A model generated the notes under the pieces. It was not told where the DNA came from and did no database searches. It saw only the letters and a program-made list of their open reading frames with translations. Shown here piece after piece: positions 1-5,397 of a stretch of 5,397 bases of DNA (positions within the stretch are counted from its first letter, which is position 1; each line of letters opens with the position of its first letter). The stretch spans positions 1 through 5,397 of the forward strand of contig CAIPGD010000321.1 of NCBI GenBank assembly GCA_903864485.1, read 5' to 3'. A program made the position numbers and the translations under genes. Source of the DNA: an uncultured bacterium (lineage in GTDB: Bacteria; Pseudomonadota; Gammaproteobacteria; Burkholderiales; Burkholderiaceae_E).

Positions 1-1823
1 GCGCTACTGAGCCGTTCGGGTTTGTAGGCCTGTCCGTTCACCGCGATGACCTGTAGCGCGCGACTCATGCCGGCCCTGAAGGCTGGGCTTTCCCACAGCA
101 CATCCTGAATCGAGCCGTCCTTGCGCACGGTGATCCCGAGCGAAAAGGCGAAGTTGTCGGCACGGCGGGTGGGATCCTCTTCATCGTCGGGCGCAAACGG
201 ACTTGGGGTTTCGGTCCACTGCAGTTGCCAGCCCGACCGAACCAGGCCATCGAGCGGCGCGCCCCGCTGATGGGTATCGAGTCGGGTGCGTAGGAACGAG
301 GCCCAGTCATGCGCGAGCACGCCGTTGAGGGCAGACACGATGTCGTCAAACCGATAGAGCAAGGGTTTGACACGGCCGTCTTCGATCCCAAAGAAGGCGC
401 GTGCGAAATCGTCAAGGGATCGGGCCCCGCCTGTTTTTTCGCGGATCAGGGTGTCGGCATCGAGCCAGATCAGCGTCGATTCCCCGTAATAGTCGGCGTT
501 GCGTTGCCAGTCGGACCAATCGTTGACCTCGCCGCCGCGTGGCCCCATGGTGGCCTGCAGGGTCGTGTCCTGCAGGTTGCGCCAAAGCCGGCCGCTGCGG
601 GTTTCGAACACCGCAGCGACCCGGGCAAGATTGTCGCGTGCTTGTTCCGGACTCACGAGACCGCTTCGGGCTGCCAGCACACGCCCCCAGTAATCAGTCT
701 GACCTTCATAGAGCCACAACAGGCTGTTCTGCATCGGCAGGTTGAAATGCGGCGTCCAGAGATCTTCTGGCCGACGAAATTTGCCATTCCAGGAGTGCAC
801 GTACTCGTGGGGTAACAGTTCGCGACGTCCGGCTGTTTTCGACCAGTCTTTAAAGTATCGGGTCGAGACACCGTTCTCAGAGCTTTCATGATGCTCGAGA
901 CCAATACCACTCATCTGATCGGACAGTGCCAGCAGAAAATCGTACTTCTGAAAATGACGGGCACCGAATAAACGGTCCGCTTGATCCACCAGTCGACGAT
1001 GCGCGTTCAAGTGTTCTTCAGTGATCTGCAGCAAGGCGGCCTCATCCGCCACGATATTGAGCGCAACGGGGCGGGCTGATCCGGCCGAATCGAGGGGCAC
1101 CCGGCGCAGGTGGGCTCCCGCGAAAAGCGGCGAATCAACGAGCGTCTCAAGATTGGTCGCACCAAAGTTCACCCACTGATCGGCTTGGCGCTCCACCCGA
1201 AGAGCGCTCGCCTGAGTCCAGCCCTCTGGCAGTCTTACCCGCGCCTGAACTGGAATCGCGGACGCGTAATAGCCGGCTGGGTAAAGCACGACGGCTTCCC
1301 ACTGCAGATTCAGCATGGCCCGCGTCATGACCGTCCGTCCGCCGTTGCGCTGAAGCGGCGAAAGAGACTGAAATTGCACCTCGAGCTCGCTCACCGATGC
1401 CGGCACCGTGAGATGGAATGCATGGGTGTCGACGGTATCTCGTACCCACGGGATCTCAAGGTTGCCAGAGCGGATCTGCAAGCCAGCCAAGCGCTGAACA
1501 GCCCCATTGGGTCCGTGTTGACCTGGCAAAAATCGAGGAAATAGCAGCGTGAGTTTGCCGGTCTGGACCGGGATGACTTCTCGAACCTTGAAAATCCGTC
1601 GATCGAGATCGGTCGCATCGACCTCGAGTGTCAGGGGCTTGAAATAGGGGCGATCTTGCGGCTGATCAATGAAACCCTGCGCGTAGGCAATTTGGGCCTG
1701 AAGCCCCAGAAGTCCGAACAGTCCGAGGATTCGGAATAGCCCCAGAATTCGGAACAACCTCAGAATTCGGAACAATTTCAGGCACGCGGAGCGATGCGAT
1801 AACGATTTAAGAAGAATCAGCAT
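1..1823 (-). CDS. M61-family zinc metallopeptidase with PDZ domain (glycyl-aminopeptidase-like), C-terminus cut by window edge
   Basis: This is a secreted, probably periplasmic, metallopeptidase related to the glycyl aminopeptidase family (MEROPS M61). I translated 607 uninterrupted codons from ATG 1823 to the window edge; the stop lies outside. A signal peptide spans about residues 1-48, ending AYA before Q49. The M61 N-terminal domain follows, with the hallmark LFPRFLPGQHGPNG near residues 91-104. The catalytic region has GLEHHESS (308-315), the zinc motif HEYVH (339-343, at 795-809) followed by SWNGKFRRP, and the third zinc ligand E373 in LYEGQTDYW. A PDZ domain begins near residue 560 (SLGITV, then SPAFRAGM at 579-586) and runs off the edge. 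All expected catalytic residues are present. The usual family length of about 600-650 means only a short tail is missing. The ATG is the first possible start, because the aldolase TGA is in the same frame 9 nt upstream. No Shine-Dalgarno sequence is visible, so coupling to the aldolase gene is likely. The leader contains an 18-bp tandem repeat. Confidence 0.93.
   Translation of the reverse strand, partial: MLILLKSLSHRSACLKLFRILRLFRILGLFRILGLFGLLGLQAQIAYAQGFIDQPQDRPYFKPLTLEVDATDLDRRIFKVREVIPVQTGKLTLLFPRFLPGQHGPNGAVQRLAGLQIRSGNLEIPWVRDTVDTHAFHLTVPASVSELEVQFQSLSPLQRNGGRTVMTRAMLNLQWEAVVLYPAGYYASAIPVQARVRLPEGWTQASALRVERQADQWVNFGATNLETLVDSPLFAGAHLRRVPLDSAGSARPVALNIVADEAALLQITEEHLNAHRRLVDQADRLFGARHFQKYDFLLALSDQMSGIGLEHHESSENGVSTRYFKDWSKTAGRRELLPHEYVHSWNGKFRRPEDLWTPHFNLPMQNSLLWLYEGQTDYWGRVLAARSGLVSPEQARDNLARVAAVFETRSGRLWRNLQDTTLQATMGPRGGEVNDWSDWQRNADYYGESTLIWLDADTLIREKTGGARSLDDFARAFFGIEDGRVKPLLYRFDDIVSALNGVLAHDWASFLRTRLDTHQRGAPLDGLVRSGWQLQWTETPSPFAPDDEEDPTRRADNFAFSLGITVRKDGSIQDVLWESPAFRAGMSRALQVIAVNGQAYKPERLSS
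1704..1775 (-). repeat. Four-copy 18-bp in-frame tandem repeat in the M61 signal-peptide coding region
   Basis: Four consecutive 18-bp units occupy codons 17-40 of the peptidase gene and encode LFRILR, LFRILG, LFRILG and LFGLLG. Units 1 and 2 differ by one base. Unit 3 differs from unit 2 by several mostly synonymous changes, and unit 4 is the most diverged. Each of the first two units contains one GAATTC palindrome. Because 18 is a multiple of three, gain or loss of a copy would change leader length without shifting the frame. The repeat places arginines R19, R22, R25 and R31 within an otherwise hydrophobic leader. Confidence 0.85.
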
Positions 1824-1829
1824 GTTCGT
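1824..1829 (-). other. 6-bp aldolase/peptidase junction without a Shine-Dalgarno sequence
   Basis: The aldolase TGA (1830-1832) is separated from the peptidase ATG by ACGAAC only. No purine-rich ribosome binding sequence is visible in the 20 nt upstream of the ATG. The stop and the ATG are in the same reading frame. Translation of the peptidase therefore probably depends on ribosomes terminating at the aldolase stop and restarting. Confidence 0.6.
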
Positions 1830-2597
1830 TCAGTCGGCATAACCGGGTAACTCGCGATCGAGCACCCGCATCATCGCGTCAAAGAAGAGGCGCTCGCGCA
1901 ACTCGCGCGAGTGGCGATCAAATGGGGACGGCGTGTTGACCATTTTGATCACGTCTTCGCTGAGTTCGTGGATGGGTTTTCCAGTGGACAAGGCCATGAC
2001 TTGAGCGCGGCACACCCGCTCGAGCTTGTACATGCGCAAGTAGGCCTGCGCGATCGTATTACCGGTCACCACAACCCCATGATTCTTCATAAAGAGGATG
2101 GGTTTTCCATCAAGACAGGCCGCCAGTCGTTCACCCTCAGCCACCGTGCGGGCCAGGCCCAGATAGTGGTCGTCGTAGGCAATCCGATTGTGGAAAAAAG
2201 CCGCGGTTTGGCTGGCCGACAGGAGTCGGTTATCGACCAGCATATTGAGCGCGAACGCCCAATTCTGGTGGGTGTGCAGGACCACGTTGGCCCCGGTAAT
2301 CCGGTGAATGGGTGCGTGGATACATTGGGCCGACAACTCCACAATGCCTTCGCCCTCGACGGTCTCGCCCGACTCGTTGAAAACGATCATGTCGCATGAG
2401 CGCGCTTCGGACCAGTGCCTCCCAAAGGGCAGGATCAAGAATCGGTCGTGCTGTCCTGGCACGGCAACCGTGAAGTGATTGTCGATGCCCTCATCGAGGT
2501 CGTGCAGAACCGCCAGACGTAACGCGGCGGCGAGTTCGACCTTGAGTTGTTGCACCGAGGGTGCTGCCGGAGGGCTGGCGAGGGCATCGATGGACAT
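1830..2597 (-). CDS. Class II aldolase/adducin family protein
   Basis: This is a cytoplasmic protein of 255 residues, normal length for the family, with no signal peptide. Members are zinc-dependent aldolases, epimerases or decarboxylases acting on sugar phosphates or related hydroxy/keto acids. The product name here stays general because the specific reaction is not readable. The family fold is shown by VVLHTHQ, with probable zinc ligands H108 and H110, and by FMKNHGVVVTG (169-179), with H173 at the usual third-ligand position. The acidic residue that is catalytic in L-fuculose-1-phosphate aldolase (E73, 19 residues before the first zinc histidine) aligns by spacing with S89, in ELSAQCIHAPIH. 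This resembles the adducin-like branch rather than true fuculose or rhamnulose aldolases. The gene follows the binding-protein gene by 45 bp. Its TGA stop is 6 bp from the start of the peptidase gene. A role in breaking down an imported substrate is possible but unproven. Confidence 0.9.
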   Translation of the reverse strand: MSIDALASPPAAPSVQQLKVELAAALRLAVLHDLDEGIDNHFTVAVPGQHDRFLILPFGRHWSEARSCDMIVFNESGETVEGEGIVELSAQCIHAPIHRITGANVVLHTHQNWAFALNMLVDNRLLSASQTAAFFHNRIAYDDHYLGLARTVAEGERLAACLDGKPILFMKNHGVVVTGNTIAQAYLRMYKLERVCRAQVMALSTGKPIHELSEDVIKMVNTPSPFDRHSRELRERLFFDAMMRVLDRELPGYAD

Positions 2598-2642
2598 GGC
2601 AATTGTTTCCTGAGAGTTATTCCTGACGGTGATGACTGAAGT
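2598..2642 (-). promoter_or_regulatory. 45-bp intergenic gap with the aldolase-family gene's ribosome binding site
   Basis: This is the largest gap in the window. AGGAA at 2607-2611 lies 9 nt upstream of the ATG at 2597 and is the probable ribosome binding site. A second CAGGAA copy occurs about 13 nt further upstream in the same gap. I saw no convincing -35/-10 pair and no hairpin with a U-tract, so transcription most likely continues through from the binding-protein gene. Confidence 0.6.
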
Positions 2643-3830
2643 TTATTCTTCGACGTAGGGTGAAACGGCCTTCCACTTGCCATCCTGAATCTGCGAGAGC
2701 CGTGAGGCGTTACTGCCTAAGCGCTTGGTGGCTGTAAAGCTCGAACGAGGGCTACCGAACATATCGGGCTCGAAGGTCATCTTATCCATGACTTTGATAA
2801 AACTGTCAGTGCTCAGGTTTTTACCGGCCTTTGCTGCAGCATTGGCAAAAGCATTGACGATGATGTAGCCGTAGGCTGAAAAAACCGTCGGGTCTTCGTT
2901 GAACTTGGTCTTGTACTTATTTGCCCAGAAGCCAAGCTGAGGGGTTTGCTCATCCGTGTATGGGTTCTGAACCGTCATCGTGGCGTAGAGACCATCCATG
3001 GCTTTGCCGCCAAGTTTGTGAATCAGATCCGAATATGCAGCGCTTGAGCCAACAAAGACCGGGGTGAATCCCATTTTGCGGGCGGTGCCGATGGTGCCGA
3101 TCGTTTCGCGAATGATGGTGCCCAAAATCACCATTTCGCATCCACTCGCCTGCATTTTGGCGACCTGAGTTGAAAAATCAGTCGAGCCGCGTTTGAAATT
3201 GGTCTTCTCGGTGAATTCCATTCCGAGCGATTTGAGTGCGGCTTCACCACCGCGCAGGACCTCAAGACCAAAATCGTCATCCTGATAGATCGTGCAGACT
3301 TTCTTGACCCCTTTTTCCTTGATGAGTTTGGGCGCATTCATCCGGATCTGATCAAAGTAAGTGGCTGCGAATGAATATTTCAGCCGATGAAATGGGTCGT
3401 ACATTTCGCGCGCAGCGGTGATTGGAAAAAAGTTAATCACATTCTTTTCAAACTGAACCGGCATCGCAGCGAGGTTCTGGGCCGTGCCGATGTGGCCGAG
3501 CATGATGAAAATCTTGTCCTGATTGACGAGCTTTTGTGCCGCCAACACGGATTTTTTGGGGTCGTAGCCATCGTCCTCGACCAGCAGTTTGAGCTTGCGC
3601 CCCGCAATGCCGCCCTGTTCGTTGATTTCGTCGACCGCGAGTTGCATCCCCGCGCGGGACTGCTTGCCATAGCCAGCGAGTGGGCCGGAGAGGTCCTGAA
3701 TGCTGCCAAGCAGGATTTCATCCTTGCTCACGCCCTGGACCGGAGTCGAAGGGGTCTGGGCGGAGGCCACGCCGGTGAGAGCGAGTGTGGCGAGGGTGGC
3801 AAACAAGGTGCGCTTGAGTAAACGTTTCAT
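2643..3830 (-). CDS. Branched-chain-amino-acid-type ABC transporter substrate-binding protein (periplasmic)
   Basis: This is a periplasmic receptor that would capture a small ligand and deliver it to a Liv-type (HAAT family) ABC importer. It has 395 residues, normal for type I binding proteins of the Peripla_BP_6 family. Residues 1-24 form a classic signal peptide: a basic start MKRLLKR, a hydrophobic core, and an ASA cleavage site before Q25. The mature N-lobe starts with the family pattern ILLGSIQDLSGPLAGYG (39-55), then GMQLAVDEINEQGGIAGRKL (61-80) and the LLVEDDGYDPKKSVLAAQKL strand-helix (82-101). The second lobe includes KKVCTIYQDDDFGLE (176-190) and QVAKMQASGCEMVILG (222-237). The mature protein has two cysteines, C179 and C231. 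No permease or ATPase gene lies next to it here, so its membrane partners must be elsewhere. The neighbouring acyl-CoA ligase hints at an organic-acid ligand rather than an amino acid, but this is inference only. The start is supported by GGAG 6 nt upstream. Confidence 0.93.
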   Translation of the reverse strand: MKRLLKRTLFATLATLALTGVASAQTPSTPVQGVSKDEILLGSIQDLSGPLAGYGKQSRAGMQLAVDEINEQGGIAGRKLKLLVEDDGYDPKKSVLAAQKLVNQDKIFIMLGHIGTAQNLAAMPVQFEKNVINFFPITAAREMYDPFHRLKYSFAATYFDQIRMNAPKLIKEKGVKKVCTIYQDDDFGLEVLRGGEAALKSLGMEFTEKTNFKRGSTDFSTQVAKMQASGCEMVILGTIIRETIGTIGTARKMGFTPVFVGSSAAYSDLIHKLGGKAMDGLYATMTVQNPYTDEQTPQLGFWANKYKTKFNEDPTVFSAYGYIIVNAFANAAAKAGKNLSTDSFIKVMDKMTFEPDMFGSPRSSFTATKRLGSNASRLSQIQDGKWKAVSPYVEE

Positions 3831-3836
3831 CAGGGT

Positions 3837-3840
3837 CTCC
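3837..3840 (-). promoter_or_regulatory. Ribosome binding site of the substrate-binding protein gene
   Basis: GGAG lies 6 nt upstream of the ATG at 3830. It directly follows the TGA stop of the ligase gene (TGAGGAG). A ribosome finishing the ligase would therefore sit on this site, which suggests translational coupling of the two genes. This supports ATG 3830 as the start. Confidence 0.8.
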
Positions 3841-5397
3841 TCAGGGGGTTGAGCGATACATCGCTTCGATGGGTTGGGCGTATTTTGCTTCGACCAGCTT
3901 GCGCTTGAGTTTCATGGTCGGGGTGAGTTCTTCGTCCTCGGCACTTAATTGGGTATCAAGGAGAAAGAATTTTTTGATTTGTTCGACGCGGGCAACGCTG
4001 CTGTTAACGCGGTCGACTTCGTCCTGAATCAATTGTTGCACTTCGGGGGCTCGGGTCAGACTGGCGTAATTGCTAAAGGGTAAATCTCGATCCTGAGCAA
4101 ATTTTTCGACATTATCTTGATCAATCATGATGATGACCGTCAAATACGGGCGCCGATCGCCGATCACGACCGCATCGGTGATGTACGGGGAGAACTTCAG
4201 ACCGTTTTCCAATTCACTCGGCGTGATGTTCTTGCCGCCCGCGGTGATGATGATGTCTTTCATCCGGTCCGTAATCCGATAAAAGCCTTCCTCATCGACG
4301 GTGCCCACGTCGCCGGTGTGCAACCACCCATCGGCATCAATCGCTTCCGCGGTTTTGTCGGGCAGATTCAGGTAACCGGCAAAGACGTTCGGCCCACGGA
4401 CCAGAATTTCACCCGTCGCGGGGTCGATGCGGACTTCGTTATACGGCGCAGCCTGACCGATCGAGCCGGGTTTCAGCCGGTCTGGTGGCGTGCTGGTCGC
4501 CGCCCCGCAGGTTTCCGTCATACCCCACGCCTCGAACATGGGGACGCCCAACGCGAGATACCACCGGATCAGGTCCGGGGAGATGGGCGCCGCGCCGGTG
4601 ATCAGAACCCGGGCTCGATGGATCCCGAGCACTTTGCGGACATTGTTCAGGACGATCAAACGGGCGCAGCCGAACTGGAGCTTGAGCCAGGCGCTTACGG
4701 GCTTGCGCGCGAGCACCTGATCCGCAATCCGACCCCCCACGCTGAGACCCCAGGCAAAGGCGGCTTGCTGGACCCAACCAGAATCCTTGATCGCAATCAT
4801 CACGCCGGAATACAGCTTTTCCCAGACGCGGGGAACCGCCGCAAAAACCGTCGGTGCGATTTCCCGAACGTTTTCTGGAATCGTTTGCGGGTTCTCGACG
4901 AAGTTCAATCGTGCGCCGGTATAGATCGAGTGGTACGCGCCACCCACGCGCTCGACGATATGACACAAGGGCAAGAAGGCCATCCGCTCATCCTGCTCGT
5001 CCTGCGGTAGCACCAGGCTCAGGCCGCGCACGGAGTACACAAGGCCGGCATGACGATGCATCGCCCCTTTGGGCTTGCCGGTGGTCCCTGAGGTGTAGAC
5101 GAGGATCGCCAGGTCCTCCGCCTGACAGGCCTGGGCGCGGGTCTGCAGCACGTCAGGGTGCGTGTCGCGCCAGGCCCGGCCTCGTTCGCGCAGTGCGTCC
5201 AGGCTCATGACCATCGGGTCATTCATGGTTCGCAAACCGTCCATATCAAACACAATGATATGGCGCAGCCGTGGCAGCTGGTCGCGGACCTCGAGCGCCT
5301 TGTCCAATTGCTCGTCGTCTTCGACGAAGAGGATCACCGAGTCGGAGTCTTCACACAGGTACTGGACCTGTGTAGCCGCGTCCGTTGGATAGATCCC
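3841..5397 (-). CDS. Long-chain fatty-acid-CoA ligase (AMP-forming), N-terminus cut by window edge
   Basis: This enzyme would activate a long-chain or related carboxylic acid with ATP to an acyl-AMP and then an acyl-CoA thioester, at the cytoplasmic face of the membrane. The frame is open to the window edge, giving 518 residues. FAA1-like (COG1022) enzymes are usually about 600-650, so roughly 100 N-terminal residues are missing. The window begins at the family's GIYPT segment. Numbering from the edge, the P-loop YTSGTTGKPKG is at 101-111 (5065-5097), WGMTET at 291-296 (4510-4527), GWLHTGD at 357-363 (4309-4329) and DRMKDIIITAGGKN at 377-390. A C-terminal TPTMKLKRK segment carries the likely adenylation lysine (K496 or K498). 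All core ANL-superfamily motifs are intact. A GTG at 5337 could be read as a start, but homology continues upstream of it, so it is internal. The TGA stop lies 10 bp before the binding-protein gene. Such ligases often sit in Liv-type ABC transporter clusters. The exact substrate cannot be told from sequence. Confidence 0.95.
   Translation of the reverse strand, partial: GIYPTDAATQVQYLCEDSDSVILFVEDDEQLDKALEVRDQLPRLRHIIVFDMDGLRTMNDPMVMSLDALRERGRAWRDTHPDVLQTRAQACQAEDLAILVYTSGTTGKPKGAMHRHAGLVYSVRGLSLVLPQDEQDERMAFLPLCHIVERVGGAYHSIYTGARLNFVENPQTIPENVREIAPTVFAAVPRVWEKLYSGVMIAIKDSGWVQQAAFAWGLSVGGRIADQVLARKPVSAWLKLQFGCARLIVLNNVRKVLGIHRARVLITGAAPISPDLIRWYLALGVPMFEAWGMTETCGAATSTPPDRLKPGSIGQAAPYNEVRIDPATGEILVRGPNVFAGYLNLPDKTAEAIDADGWLHTGDVGTVDEEGFYRITDRMKDIIITAGGKNITPSELENGLKFSPYITDAVVIGDRRPYLTVIIMIDQDNVEKFAQDRDLPFSNYASLTRAPEVQQLIQDEVDRVNSSVARVEQIKKFFLLDTQLSAEDEELTPTMKLKRKLVEAKYAQPIEAMYRSTP

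Noticed and set aside
309..815. Plus-strand open frame of 168 codons opposite the peptidase catalytic region.
   Set aside because: The minus strand here encodes the zinc site and conserved M61 sequence. The plus-strand product has no family resemblance.
1110..1544. Plus-strand open frame of 144 codons.
   Set aside because: It lies entirely opposite the M61 N-terminal domain, which is uninterrupted and recognisable; it is a shadow frame.
1704..1775. The tandem repeat as a CRISPR fragment or protein-binding iteron array.
   Set aside because: The units abut without spacers, keep the reading frame and encode a hydrophobic leader, so a coding tandem duplication explains them better.
1911..2399. 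Plus-strand open frame of 162 codons opposite the aldolase-family gene.
   Set aside because: The minus-strand gene is complete with its zinc motifs, and the antisense product has no domain or ribosome binding site that I can support.
2598..2642. Possible promoter or terminator in the 45-bp gap.
   Set aside because: No convincing -35/-10 pair, stem-loop or U-tract is visible; only a ribosome binding site can be supported.
3387..3821. Plus-strand open frame of 144 codons opposite the binding-protein N-terminus.
   Set aside because: The minus strand encodes the signal peptide and the conserved first lobe. The antisense frame is a by-product.
4117..5010. A 297-codon open frame on the plus strand, antisense to the acyl-CoA ligase.
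   Set aside because: The opposite strand carries intact, highly conserved ligase motifs over the whole stretch. The plus-strand translation has no recognisable domain and looks like a codon-bias shadow.
5335..5337. GTG as a possible start codon of the ligase gene.
   Set aside because: The frame stays open to the window edge and the upstream residues (GIYPT and following) match the ligase family, so the GTG is an internal valine.

Overview
The window holds four protein genes. All lie on the minus strand, tightly packed, and probably form one operon read from high to low coordinates. Base composition is moderately GC-rich. The gene types (a FAA1-like acyl-CoA ligase beside a branched-chain-amino-acid-type ABC binding protein, plus a secreted M61 peptidase) suggest a Gram-negative proteobacterium, most likely a betaproteobacterium of the Burkholderiales type. 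That placement is inference from gene content and style, not from a marker gene.

Layout in transcription order: (1) 5397-3841, the C-terminal five-sixths or so of a long-chain fatty-acid-CoA ligase, cut at its N-terminus by the window edge. (2) 3830-2643, a complete periplasmic substrate-binding protein of the Leu/Ile/Val type with a clear signal peptide. (3) 2597-1830, a complete cytoplasmic class II aldolase/adducin-family protein. (4) 1823-1, a secreted M61-family zinc metallopeptidase with a PDZ domain, cut at its C-terminus by the window edge. The gaps between genes are 10, 45 and 6 bp. There is no gene-free stretch above 45 bp, and I saw no RNA gene, insertion sequence, CRISPR array or terminator.

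How the genes may work together: the binding protein would capture a small organic or amino acid in the periplasm and pass it to membrane permeases that are not in this window. The acyl-CoA ligase could activate an imported or membrane-derived carboxylic acid as its CoA ester. The aldolase-like protein and the peptidase have no obvious place in that pathway; co-transcription is the main link.

The most distinctive local feature is a four-copy 18-bp in-frame tandem repeat inside the signal-peptide coding region of the M61 peptidase. It gives an unusually long, arginine-studded leader. I did not find a convincing new defence, mobile or RNA-based system; the window is mostly ordinary metabolic and transport genes.
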